NCBI RefSeq assembly: GCF_045310695.1
Contig: NZ_JBJIAA010000009.1
Coordinates: 124,001 to 188,000 of the forward strand
From: Clostridium_S neuense
Lineage (GTDB): Bacteria > Bacillota > Clostridia > Clostridiales > Clostridiaceae
Direction of reading: 5' to 3'
Length of the DNA: 64,000 nucleotides
The notes below the pieces were generated by a model. It made no database searches, was not told the origin of the DNA, and saw nothing but the letters and a program-made list of their open reading frames with translations. This document shows, piece by piece, positions 28,089 to 37,367 of the stretch. Position 1 is the first letter of the stretch, and the number at the start of each line of letters is the position of its first letter. The translations under genes and the position numbers were made by a program.

Positions 28089-29075
28089 TCAGCCTATATA
28101 TTTACTTATCTCCTTAAGTTCAAGTGCTGGCTGAAGTGCAACATTTATTCCCGTTGATATCACTTTAGATAAAACATCTACTACCATATCTACTTCCTTA
28201 GGAGTAACCATTAAGTTTCCTATATATGGATCAAGTATCTCGTGTATCATTTTTTCCTTTTCTGATTTATCAATCTCCTTTAGCATATTGTAAAAACCAC
28301 TACCCTTTGTAGCCGCACCAGTCATCTCTTCTATAACAAGATCTATAGTATCATTAGCCATAGTAGCAGCATCCACTACAGTAGGAACGCCTATAGCCAA
28401 AACCGGTATTCCCAATGTTTTTTCGCTTATTTCCATCCTTTTATTTCCTATTCCAGACCCAGGAGATATTCCAGTGTTTCCTATTTGAATGGTTGAATTT
28501 ACTCTTTCCATCTTTCTTGACGCCAAAGAATCTATGCATATTACGAGATTAGGCTTTATTCTATCAACTATACCTCTTATTATCTCACCTGTTTCCATGC
28601 CCGTTATGCCTAAAACTCCTGGAGCAATACCGCATACAGGTCTTATACCTTCATCTATGCTGTCTGGTATGTACTCCTTTAAATGCCTTGTAATCATAAT
28701 TTTAGAGATAACCCTAGGTCCAAGTGCATCAGGCGTAATGTTCCAATTTCCAAGGCCTACTACTAAAGCTGTCATATCCTCACGAAAATTCGTATTCTTA
28801 ATAATCTCTAGTATTTCCTTGCCTAATATTTTACCTACTCTATCAATATCTTCTTGTTCATAATTGGTAAGCTTAGGTATATCTAATGTAATATATGTTC
28901 CTTTAGGCTTATTTAAACTTCTTTCTCCTTCATCATTTTTTATATCCACTCTTGTAATTTTAACATCATCTTCTGAACTGTTTTCTACTGCAACTCCATC
29001 TATAGCACCTTTTTTATTTTCCTTAGAATATATTTCTGTAGCCTCGATAGCAAGGTCAGTTCTAATGCTAATCAT
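28089..29075 (-). CDS. gpr: germination protease (spore protease)
   Basis: GPR cleaves small acid-soluble spore proteins at germination. The 328-residue zymogen begins MISIRTDLAIEATEIYSKE, the propeptide region cut during maturation, and contains ALVVGLGNWNITPDALGPRV and GIAPGVLGITGMETGEI, typical of peptidase family A25. AAGGAGGAT precedes the ATG. It lies upstream of spoIIP and is divergent from rpsT. Forespore-specific (sigma-G) control is expected from the family; I did not identify that promoter. Confidence 0.97.
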   Translation of the reverse strand: MISIRTDLAIEATEIYSKENKKGAIDGVAVENSSEDDVKITRVDIKNDEGERSLNKPKGTYITLDIPKLTNYEQEDIDRVGKILGKEILEIIKNTNFREDMTALVVGLGNWNITPDALGPRVISKIMITRHLKEYIPDSIDEGIRPVCGIAPGVLGITGMETGEIIRGIVDRIKPNLVICIDSLASRKMERVNSTIQIGNTGISPGSGIGNKRMEISEKTLGIPVLAIGVPTVVDAATMANDTIDLVIEEMTGAATKGSGFYNMLKEIDKSEKEKMIHEILDPYIGNLMVTPKEVDMVVDVLSKVISTGINVALQPALELKEISKYIG

Positions 29076-29159
29076 ATTAAATCCTCCTTAGTTACACATT
29101 AATTTATCTTTATTTTTCCTTAATTCACTTATACTATTCTTAAATTGTATAAATTTCAC

Positions 29160-29188
29160 TTGATAAATCTCTCCATTAATGCTATAAT
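29160..29188 (+). promoter_or_regulatory. sigma-A promoter of rpsT
   Basis: TTGATA (29160-29165) and TATAAT (29183-29188) are 17 nt apart. The predicted start near 29195 gives a leader of about 80 nt before rpsT. Confidence 0.85.
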
Positions 29189-29277
29189 GGCTTTTGTTAA
29201 ACGTTAAATATGGATGTTACTTATACGCAGATTTCCCCAAAGCTGTGTGGTTATATAAAATTTGAGGTGGTGAAAAA

Positions 29278-29544
29278 ATGGCAAATATAAAATCAGCTAA
29301 AAAAAGAATAAAAGTAATCGAAACAAAAACTCTTAGAAATAAAATGGTTAAGTCAGCTTTAAAGACTTACATAAAGAAATTCGAAAGTGCTGTTGAAGCT
29401 AAAAATGTTGAAGAAGCTACAAAAGCTTATAAAACAGTTTCTGTATCTTTAGATATGGCTGCTTCTAAAGGTATAATTCATAAAAATAAAGCTGCAAGAA
29501 AAAAGTCAAGATTAGCTTTTAGATTGAATGCTTTAAACGCATAG
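29278..29544 (+). CDS. rpsT: 30S ribosomal protein S20
   Basis: The 88-residue Lys/Ala-rich protein begins MANIKSAKKRIKVIETK and ends AARKKSRLAFRLNALNA, typical of S20, which binds 16S rRNA early in assembly. GAGGTGG precedes the ATG. It is a single-gene unit with its own consensus promoter and terminator, opposite in strand to the surrounding genes, as in other Firmicutes. Confidence 0.97.
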   Translation: MANIKSAKKRIKVIETKTLRNKMVKSALKTYIKKFESAVEAKNVEEATKAYKTVSVSLDMAASKGIIHKNKAARKKSRLAFRLNALNA

Positions 29545-29545
29545 A

Positions 29546-29575
29546 AAAAAACCGGTTTATCCGGTTTTTTATTTT
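29546..29575 (+). terminator. rpsT terminator
   Basis: AAAAAACCGG pairs with CCGGTTTTTT around a 5-nt loop, 2 nt after the rpsT stop. A-runs on the other side could also serve holA, which converges from the right. Confidence 0.92.
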
Positions 29576-29603
29576 TGATTTTTTATAAGTACTGCTTTTA
29601 AAC

Positions 29604-30638
29604 TCATCTCAAAATCGCTATATTAATTATTAAAAGCTCCATTTTAAACTTTGCCTCTCCAGATAAGCTCTTGAGTTCTTTTTCCGTACTTAAACACAGA
29701 TCAATTGCCTTTACAAGCTTGTTTACACTAAAGTTCTTGCATTGATTCATCATTTTATCACATATGTATATGTTTAATCTCAATTCCTTAGAAAGAGCTT
29801 CTTTACTTTTCCCTTTTTCCATGCCTATTCTTAAATTAAGCATTATTCTAAATTGCCTTTCTATCATATATAGTATAACGCTGGCTTTTTCCCCTTTAAA
29901 CATGATTTCATTTAATATTTCAATGGCCTTTTCTGGTTTTGATTGAGATATAAAATCAACCAGGTTAAATATGTCATTGCTCTCCTTAGGATGGCATAAT
30001 AATTCTATATCATCATGAGTTATATCCCTATCTTCCGCATAGCAACACAATTTTTCAGCTTCATTAATTATAATATCAATATTATCGTCTACCTTACTGC
30101 AAAAAAAACTCAGTTCTGCTTTACCTATGCTCTTACCCTTACTTTCAAAAATTTCCTTAGCTTTTTTTTGAAGTCCCAATCCTTTAAGCTTTGAAAATTC
30201 AACTATACAAGCTTTTTTTTCAAAACTTCTTATTTTCTTTGTAATTTTTTCTCTTGGATTATCAAATACATAATACATTATAAAGATACTTTGCTCAGGA
30301 ATCTTAGTTATATAATCTTCAAGCCTCTTTAATATATCTTCTCCATTTTTATTAAAGTTTTTTGAATTGTCTCCCAAGAAATTTGCCCTATAAACTACCA
30401 CAACTCTTTTTTCACTCATAAAAGGCACTGTTTCAAGAGCGTTATATATTGAATCAAAATCTACAGTACTTCCGTCAAAAACATCATAGTTTAAACTTAT
30501 AAAATCATTATTTACAAGCTTATTTGTAATCTTTTTTATATAATCCTTAATGAGCTGTTCATTAAATCCAAACATTATATATGAATTTTTAAATTTTCCC
30601 TTTTTTATTTCATCATCTAGCTCTAGGTAATTTACCAA
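29604..30638 (-). CDS. holA: DNA polymerase III delta subunit
   Basis: HolA is the clamp-loader subunit that opens the beta clamp. The 344-residue protein has the N-terminal region SYIMFGFNEQLIKDYIKKI, a middle section with VVVVYRANFLG and the collar domain at the C terminus (KAIDLCLSTEKELKSLSGEAK). It starts 3 nt from the comEC stop, so the two are cotranscribed, a common pairing in Firmicutes. Confidence 0.94.
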   Translation of the reverse strand: MVNYLELDDEIKKGKFKNSYIMFGFNEQLIKDYIKKITNKLVNNDFISLNYDVFDGSTVDFDSIYNALETVPFMSEKRVVVVYRANFLGDNSKNFNKNGEDILKRLEDYITKIPEQSIFIMYYVFDNPREKITKKIRSFEKKACIVEFSKLKGLGLQKKAKEIFESKGKSIGKAELSFFCSKVDDNIDIIINEAEKLCCYAEDRDITHDDIELLCHPKESNDIFNLVDFISQSKPEKAIEILNEIMFKGEKASVILYMIERQFRIMLNLRIGMEKGKSKEALSKELRLNIYICDKMMNQCKNFSVNKLVKAIDLCLSTEKELKSLSGEAKFKMELLIINIAILR

Positions 30639-30640
30639 TC

Positions 30641-32386
30641 TTATTCACCCCTTAAAACTAATATCTTGCCAAAAATAATAAACGCCGAAGCTTTTGTTTT
30701 ATATAAATCATATTTCTGAGCCTTACTCATTTTAATTATACCATATCCACTTAAATAACTTCTTCTATAAACTATATTATCACCGTCGCTTTGAAATATC
30801 TTTTTACCATCATCGTAAATTTTAACATCATTCCTTAGGCTATCTACTAATACTTTATAATTTTTATTTACAATAAACGTTTTATAATTATAAACAAAAT
30901 TATTTACGTTAAACCTATTTTTGATTTCATCTTCGTCTTTTTCACTTTTAGTGCAGCCATTCATAACTGCTACAGCTTTATCTTTGTAATTTACTATTAA
31001 AGCACTGCCTTTTTTTAGTGCAACATAGCTTATTTTAGGGAAAAAGCAGCAGCTTGAAAAAACAACACTAATGAATATAACTATAGGAAAATATTTAAAC
31101 TTCTTATGTCCATTTAAGTAAACAGCAAAGCTTATAAGTATAAATATAAGCGCAATTCCTGTAAAACTTGTTACATAAGTTACAGCTGGAGTAACAATAA
31201 GTAAATCATCTATGACTCCATCTAAAGCTTTTAAAATAATATCAATGCAATTACACAATATAGAAAACAAATAGTTAAATTCAAATAAAAATATTCCTGC
31301 ATTTCCAAGTAATACAATTAAAGAGTATACTGGTACAACTATAAGATTTCCAAGTATAAAGCCCCCGCTAAAACTGTTCAATACTAAAAGGCAATAAGGA
31401 ACAGAAAAAAACTGTGCACTTAAAGTAACACTTAAAGCGTCATTTAATTTTTGAGGAAGCTTATACAGCCCTCTCCTTATTTTTTTATAAAAAATTATTA
31501 TTCCTAAGGTAGCAAGATAAGAAAGATCAAAACCTATGTTTAATAAATAATATGGGTATAATATGAGCATAATAAGAGCTGAAAAGGCTAAAGAAGCCAA
31601 AGCATTATAATTTCTATATATTTTGTAAGATAATTTTACAATAGCTATCATTATAAATGATCTAACGGTAGCTGGTAAACTCCCTGTAAATACTACATAT
31701 GCTAATGAGACTATAAGGGCTGGAAATATACCCAAAAACTTTTCCATAACCATATATATAACACCTATATGCATTCCAGATACACTTACAGCATGTATTA
31801 TACCAAGTGTCTTTAAACTGTTTTTATATTCACTGCTTAAATTTGAAGTATCTCCAAAGCAAAGAGACATAACAATCCCTGCATTATCCTCTCCCATTTT
31901 CTCCTTATACCTTTCATATATCCTTCTTCTAAAATCATATATGTGAGAAATAAAATCCTTTTTAATATATTTAATTTTTTTGATATTAAGTTCTCCTATT
32001 ACCCCATTATCATAATCTATATCTTTATTGAATTCGCAATAAACTTCTACCAAATCTCCGACGTTTACTTTATTTAAGCTTCCCTTTAAATTAAAGTTTC
32101 TCCCCGAATAACTTCCTTCACCATAATATTTATTTTTGCTATTTATTCTAACTTCTAAAGTCACCTGTTTTGGAATGTTAACATTAAAATATAAATAGGA
32201 ACTTGCAAAACCAATACCTGTAAATAGAATGCATATAACAAGAAATTTTTTATCTACATTAAAATATAATATTACAAAAAAAGATGCAGCTATTACTGCA
32301 CCTAATAAAATATTATAATTTAGTATAATATATGATAAAATTCCTATTATAGTGCTGATACAATAAAATACAAGTGGATTACTCAT
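30641..32386 (-). CDS. comEC: ComEC-family DNA uptake channel lacking the hydrolase domain
   Basis: ComEC forms the membrane channel for transforming DNA. The protein starts with membrane helices and an OB-like DUF4131 region (residues about 60-160), then the competence domain with VSGMHIGVIYMV, GSLPATVRSFIM and several helices up to about residue 440. Typical ComEC proteins continue with a metallo-beta-lactamase domain and reach 700-800 residues. Here only about 130 C-terminal residues remain (from YVALKKGSALIVNY); no HxHxDH motif is present, so the hydrolase is lost or reduced. The channel may still work with another nuclease. It precedes holA. Confidence 0.88.
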   Translation of the reverse strand: MSNPLVFYCISTIIGILSYIILNYNILLGAVIAASFFVILYFNVDKKFLVICILFTGIGFASSYLYFNVNIPKQVTLEVRINSKNKYYGEGSYSGRNFNLKGSLNKVNVGDLVEVYCEFNKDIDYDNGVIGELNIKKIKYIKKDFISHIYDFRRRIYERYKEKMGEDNAGIVMSLCFGDTSNLSSEYKNSLKTLGIIHAVSVSGMHIGVIYMVMEKFLGIFPALIVSLAYVVFTGSLPATVRSFIMIAIVKLSYKIYRNYNALASLAFSALIMLILYPYYLLNIGFDLSYLATLGIIIFYKKIRRGLYKLPQKLNDALSVTLSAQFFSVPYCLLVLNSFSGGFILGNLIVVPVYSLIVLLGNAGIFLFEFNYLFSILCNCIDIILKALDGVIDDLLIVTPAVTYVTSFTGIALIFILISFAVYLNGHKKFKYFPIVIFISVVFSSCCFFPKISYVALKKGSALIVNYKDKAVAVMNGCTKSEKDEDEIKNRFNVNNFVYNYKTFIVNKNYKVLVDSLRNDVKIYDDGKKIFQSDGDNIVYRRSYLSGYGIIKMSKAQKYDLYKTKASAFIIFGKILVLRGE

Positions 32387-32454
32387 AAGTAAAACACACC
32401 TCCACCTTTTAAATTGTAACCACCACTATAAAGTTTAATCATTAATATAAATGT

Positions 32455-35010
32455 CTAAGAAAATATCTTTTTAATTGCTAGCAAAACACCTTCAGCTAAA
32501 AGCACTACCCCTAATACCTGTAATTCATATAAATTTAGAGCATTAATTCCCATGAGAACCTTACCTGCACTAGTAAATAAGAATAAGCTTTCTACAGCAA
32601 TATTAGCAAACATAAAAATATAAAAATGCGAATTTTTTTCAAATTTATTTACAAAAACATATATAATACTTGAATAAATCATACTGTATAAAATAAAATT
32701 TTCAGTACCTGCTATATGTTTATAATCTGAAAGAAAATAGTATCCAGAGAAACTAGCAGCCAATATAAATACGCTACTTAGCAAAATTGAAAATATATTT
32801 ATATCCCATAAATTATCTTTTTCAACCTCATAATCATATTCAACAGAAACCTTAGTATAATTTGATAATACAGCTATTCCATTTAAATTAAAACAAATAA
32901 ATATCATCCACACAATTCCATACACATTAAAAGGCATACTCTTATTTTGCAGAGAAAATATAAGCAATACGAGCATAATACAAATATCCCCTAATATTAT
33001 ATTTCTAATCATATCTCTTATGGATACTATTAACCTCTTACTATTCTCTATTATTTTTAATATTTTTCCAAAATCATTTTCTTCAAAAAATATATCACTA
33101 AGCCTCTTTACTATTTTATTGCACTTTTTTCCAGAGGATATAAATAAATTTGCCTCTTTTAGTATTGGAAGTTCCGTAAGCTTAGAACCACTTATAATAA
33201 TGTTATGTCCAAAATCCCTTAGCGTTTTAACAATCTTTTCTTTATTTTTATTTGAAACTCTAGAATACATGCCAATCTTCTCAACATGCCTCTCAAATTC
33301 ATCGTTTAGCATATTTTCAAGTTCAATACCAGATATTACTGTATTTCCCTCTCTCAAAATACCCGTTTTATTTCCTACAGATAGTGCTGTAAGCTTACCA
33401 TCTTCAGTAAATATAACAGGCTTAATCTCATCATTTCTACACCTTTCGAGAGTATATTTAAAATCATCTTTTATTGGGTTTTCAAAACCTATTAACCCTG
33501 CAAAGACAAAATTACTCTCTATATTTTCATTTTCACTAGGTTTATAGTTAAAATTTCTATAGGCAAAGGCCATAACATATAGTGAATCACTGCTCATTTG
33601 TATATCTGCCAATTTTATCTTGTTTATGATTTCATCTGTAATTTCTCTTTCTGTACCATTAATCATAACATGAGTACACTTCTCCAGAATAACATCTAGT
33701 GCACCTTTTGCATTTGCTCTATACTTTCTATCTATCTTATTAACGGTTGTTTTTATTCTCTTATCAGCGTCATAAGGTATTTCAAAAATTCTCTTAATTC
33801 CTTTAACCTCAAAAATGTCAATGCCTCTTCTTTCCACATAATCTAAAATAGATCTTTCTACAATATTCAATGCAGTATGAGAATAATCTTTAGGATTGTA
33901 ATCATTACACAAAATACCTATATTCATTATTCTTTCTATGTTATCTGTCCACACCAAATCCTTGTCAGCAGTTTTTAAATCCGTATTATCGTATATACTT
34001 TTAATAAACATCTCATTTTTAGTAAGAGCATCCTCTTTTTCTATACAAATTACATTTACTTGAGATAATTCTTCTATTATGGATAAATTTTTCAGCACGA
34101 TCTTATCTTTTTTTAAATACTGCTTAGAAATATAAAATATTTCAAATAAAATAAAGGTGATTTCTATAGGCATTCCAGACATGCATATCAGTGCACTTTC
34201 ATAAATACCTTCGTAGGAGGCTTTTTTATATATAAGTAAACATACTGCTACCAAAAAAGAAATCATAGTAAAAACATTAATGGTCTTTTTAACTCTATCA
34301 GTTATAAAATTCCTATTGTTGCCTGCATTAAAAAATGAATCCATTATCTCGCCAAATTCAGTATTCATGCCTACAGAAACAACTACACCTTCTCCTTCTC
34401 CAGACACAACCACTGAAGATTTAAAAAGCATATTTCTCATTTCAGATATAGGTATGTCGTCTCCCCCTATTTTAGCCGAAAATTTCTCTACAATACTTTC
34501 ATCTCCTGTTATATTAACTTCATTGACCATAAGCTTATCACAATCAATTATTCTAATTTCTGCTGGAATTATATCCCCTTTAGAAAAAGTAATAATGTCA
34601 CCTACTACTACTTCTTCGGCAGTAAGTCTTGTAAGCTTTCCTCCTCTTAATACATTACACACACTATAATTAAGTTTTTCAATATTTTTTATTTCTTTAT
34701 ATTTTCTATAATAAGTATTTATCATAATAGCTAAATCCAAAAGCATAAAAACAATCATAAGTAAAAAAATATCTAACTTTCCCAAATAAATAAATACTCC
34801 AGAAATTATTATAAGCAGTGCAATCCATGGCTTAAACATTTCCCTTAAGGTACTTAAAATAAATTTTTTCTTACTTATTTCAATTATTCTATTATTTCCG
34901 TAAGTTTCTCTATTAGAAACAACTTCATCAGAATTGAGTCCTCTTATGCTATTACTCTTAAATAGCTTGACCACATCAACTGCAGCTAAACCATACCAAT
35001 CAGCAATCAT
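32455..35010 (-). CDS. P-type ATPase-like protein, catalytically degenerate
   Basis: The 851-residue protein has the fold of a P2-type cation pump: N-terminal cation-ATPase domain, actuator domain with VNEVNITGDESIVEK (residues 162-176), TM4 region with MPIEIT, a P/N domain and a C-terminal helix bundle. The essential motifs are broken. The phosphorylation motif DKTGT reads EKEDALT, with Glu324 in place of Asp. TGD of the hinge reads TEDG (about 535), and GDGVND reads SGSKLTELP (about 607-615). Proteins without the Asp cannot form the phosphoenzyme, so transport is unlikely. The frame is intact over 851 codons, which argues for a selected non-enzymatic role. It lies between comEA and comEC. 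Confidence 0.9.
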   Translation of the reverse strand: MIADWYGLAAVDVVKLFKSNSIRGLNSDEVVSNRETYGNNRIIEISKKKFILSTLREMFKPWIALLIIISGVFIYLGKLDIFLLMIVFMLLDLAIMINTYYRKYKEIKNIEKLNYSVCNVLRGGKLTRLTAEEVVVGDIITFSKGDIIPAEIRIIDCDKLMVNEVNITGDESIVEKFSAKIGGDDIPISEMRNMLFKSSVVVSGEGEGVVVSVGMNTEFGEIMDSFFNAGNNRNFITDRVKKTINVFTMISFLVAVCLLIYKKASYEGIYESALICMSGMPIEITFILFEIFYISKQYLKKDKIVLKNLSIIEELSQVNVICIEKEDALTKNEMFIKSIYDNTDLKTADKDLVWTDNIERIMNIGILCNDYNPKDYSHTALNIVERSILDYVERRGIDIFEVKGIKRIFEIPYDADKRIKTTVNKIDRKYRANAKGALDVILEKCTHVMINGTEREITDEIINKIKLADIQMSSDSLYVMAFAYRNFNYKPSENENIESNFVFAGLIGFENPIKDDFKYTLERCRNDEIKPVIFTEDGKLTALSVGNKTGILREGNTVISGIELENMLNDEFERHVEKIGMYSRVSNKNKEKIVKTLRDFGHNIIISGSKLTELPILKEANLFISSGKKCNKIVKRLSDIFFEENDFGKILKIIENSKRLIVSIRDMIRNIILGDICIMLVLLIFSLQNKSMPFNVYGIVWMIFICFNLNGIAVLSNYTKVSVEYDYEVEKDNLWDINIFSILLSSVFILAASFSGYYFLSDYKHIAGTENFILYSMIYSSIIYVFVNKFEKNSHFYIFMFANIAVESLFLFTSAGKVLMGINALNLYELQVLGVVLLAEGVLLAIKKIFS

Positions 35011-35097
35011 TTAATCCCCCCCAGTAAAACATACATATACTAATATCGTAATTCTTCTTAATATCTTTATTTTTTAGCTGATTTTTTAACTAACTTT

Positions 35098-35733
35098 TTA
35101 ATTTATTTCAACATATTTGCTAAAACTTTCTCCTCTCTTAGGTCCTATCGCCTTTTTTAAATCCTCAACAGAATTTATTTTACCACCATTCTTCTCTCTA
35201 TACTCAATTATTTTTTTCGCCATCCCTTCTCCAATTCCTTTTATCTTTTTGTTAACAATATCCTGCTCCGTTGCAGAATTAATATCAATTTTTTCTACAT
35301 CACCTTCACCCACAGTAGTTTTACCATTTGTACTGCTTTCACTTGGTGAACTCACACTAATACTTTTTTCTCCCTTTGCCTTTACATATATATTTGCTCC
35401 ATCGCTTACCTTTGCAGCTCCATTCACACTATATTTGTCTGCTTTATCTGTAAATCCACCTGCACAATTAACCAGCACCTCTATTCTATCATCAGAATTA
35501 AGAGAATACACTCCAGGTTTATTTACTTCGCCATAAATTTGAGCCTTAATTTCTTTTTTAGAAGTTTTAGTATCATTAGAGTTTTCTTTTTTACTGTCAC
35601 TTTTGACAAAAGAATCTTCAATTTTAAAGTCATTATCAGTTTTGTTTTTATAAGACATATATCCTATACACAATATTCCTACAAAAATAACTAAAATTAT
35701 AATAGATCCTATTAATTTCTTTTTATTTTTCAT
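35098..35733 (-). CDS. comEA: ComEA-family DNA-binding protein
   Basis: ComEA binds DNA outside the membrane and passes it to ComEC. One N-terminal helix (LIGSIIILVIFVGILCIG), a polar linker, a SLBB domain (about residues 70-120, VNKPGVYSLNSDDRIEVLV) and a C-terminal helix-hairpin-helix (INSATEQDIVNKKIKGIGEGMAKKI) are in the standard order. Start ATG 35733 follows GGTGG; the frame runs open to 35754. It is followed by the ATPase-like gene and comEC, so all three may form one operon. Confidence 0.93.
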   Translation of the reverse strand: MKNKKKLIGSIIILVIFVGILCIGYMSYKNKTDNDFKIEDSFVKSDSKKENSNDTKTSKKEIKAQIYGEVNKPGVYSLNSDDRIEVLVNCAGGFTDKADKYSVNGAAKVSDGANIYVKAKGEKSISVSSPSESSTNGKTTVGEGDVEKIDINSATEQDIVNKKIKGIGEGMAKKIIEYREKNGGKINSVEDLKKAIGPKRGESFSKYVEIN

Positions 35734-35993
35734 CGTAACCACCATCATTTTCATAATATTTAGTCTTATCTTAAATTTTTATGGTATGTATAGATAAGCA
35801 ACTTTAAAATTTCAAGTTCTAAGTTTATCCTAAAAAAACAGTATTCAACTTAGAGTACAGAGTACAATTAACAGCATAAACTTGGTATTGTAAATTTAAA
35901 TCTTTCACGTTGTCTATCTTTATACAATCCGTAATAAAAAATTTTAAATTTTATTATAATTATTACCAAATAAAATGAACTTTAAGCACTTTT

Positions 35994-36022
35994 TTGCTAT
36001 AAGTGAGTTTTTTTGATATACT
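35994..36022 (+). promoter_or_regulatory. promoter of dacA
   Basis: TTGCTA (35994-35999) and TATACT (36017-36022) are separated by 17 nt. The rest of the 35734-36051 gap, which must also contain the comEA promoter on the other strand, shows nothing else I can name. Confidence 0.65.
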
Positions 36023-36051
36023 ATTAACATAATCATTTTTAGGAGGTCATT

Positions 36052-37311
36052 ATGAAAAAAATAGCATGCGCTATATTTATTTTAATAACGCTTACTTTAA
36101 ACATAGGTTTTGAAACTTATGCTGCAACAGCACCACCATCAGTTAGCTCTGATAATGCAGTTTTAATAGATGGAAAAACAGGTGAAGTTTTATATGATAA
36201 GGGCATGAATTCCCCTTTTCCACCAGCTTCAACAACAAAACTTATGACAGCTTTACTAACACTTGAAAATTGCAAACTCGAAGATACCTTCACTGTAAGC
36301 AATGATTTTCTTACTAAAAATTCAAAATACATAGATGGTAATAGAATATACATAGAAAATGGTGAACAACTTAAAGTTAAAGACTTGCTATACTCGCTAC
36401 TTTTAATGTCTGCAAACGATTCTGCTGTTGCACTTGCAGATCATATAAGCGGTTCTGTACCAGAATTCGCTAAACTTATGAATAAAAAAGCTAAAGAAAT
36501 AGGGTGTACTAGCACTAATTTTGAAAATCCTAACGGTTTATATGATGGCAAACATAGATCTTCAGTAAAGGATCTTGCTTTAATGATGAAGGAACTGCTT
36601 AAATATCCTGACTTTACTAAAATATCAACTACATTAGTATATGAGATGTCACCTACAAATAAATTTAATGCTGATAAAACAAAATCAACGAGAAAATTTT
36701 GGAATGAGGATAAACTATTATTCAAGCAATCAAGTGCTTACTATGAAGGTGTTCTAGGTTCTAAATCAGGATATACAGTTCAATCGTTTCATTCTTTTTC
36801 TGCAGCAGCTTCTAGAAATAATTCAACCTTTATAGTTGCTTTTCACGGCAAAACGAAAACCTTTTACGAAGATACTAAAACTTTACTAAACTATGCATTT
36901 AATAATTTTGAGGATAAAAAATTGTTTTCAAAGGGAGATGTTGTTGCCTATTATAATTTGAATGGAACAAAGATTCCCCTTGTTGCAGCTGATGATTATT
37001 ATTATGTTATTCCAAAAGGGACTCAATATAAGCCTCAATATTCCATAAAAAAAGGTTCAATAAAAAAAGTAAGTTTTAACAAAGGAGCCGAGCTACTAAC
37101 ATTGAAACCTAAACTTAACAATAAAGATTTGCCTGATTTAAAACTTATAAGTGGTACCAATTACAAGCTTAATACTATTGAAACAAATAACTCATATAAT
37201 AACTCATTGTATATTATATTGGCAGTTTTTTGCCTTATACTGATAATTGGATGTCTATTTACATTTTTTAAGATTAAAGCTAAAAGAGCAAATAAAAACA
37301 TATATTATTAA
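36052..37311 (+). CDS. D-alanyl-D-alanine carboxypeptidase (DacA/DacF type)
   Basis: This penicillin-binding protein trims the fifth D-Ala from peptidoglycan stem peptides outside the membrane. It has a signal peptide (cut near TYAATAP), the S-x-x-K active-site motif in PASTTKLMT, the SxN motif in SANDSA and the KTG-box variant KSG in GSKSGYTV. A C-terminal membrane segment near residues 387-410 with a basic tail probably anchors it. AGGAGGTC precedes the ATG and a consensus-like promoter lies upstream. It is a single gene on the plus strand between comEA and rluD; whether it is vegetative or sporulation-specific is not evident. Confidence 0.95.
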   Translation: MKKIACAIFILITLTLNIGFETYAATAPPSVSSDNAVLIDGKTGEVLYDKGMNSPFPPASTTKLMTALLTLENCKLEDTFTVSNDFLTKNSKYIDGNRIYIENGEQLKVKDLLYSLLLMSANDSAVALADHISGSVPEFAKLMNKKAKEIGCTSTNFENPNGLYDGKHRSSVKDLALMMKELLKYPDFTKISTTLVYEMSPTNKFNADKTKSTRKFWNEDKLLFKQSSAYYEGVLGSKSGYTVQSFHSFSAAASRNNSTFIVAFHGKTKTFYEDTKTLLNYAFNNFEDKKLFSKGDVVAYYNLNGTKIPLVAADDYYYVIPKGTQYKPQYSIKKGSIKKVSFNKGAELLTLKPKLNNKDLPDLKLISGTNYKLNTIETNNSYNNSLYIILAVFCLILIIGCLFTFFKIKAKRANKNIYY

Positions 37312-37367
37312 AAAAAATAGTATTAAGGAGAAAAGAATAATTGCTTTCCTCCTTAATACTATTTTTT
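37312..37367. terminator. bidirectional terminator, dacA/rluD
   Basis: A long stem pairs AAAAAATAGTATTAAGGAG with CTCCTTAATACTATTTTTT around an 18-nt loop. It follows the dacA stop and also contains the rluD stop (37359-37361), so both convergent genes end in it. Confidence 0.9.
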
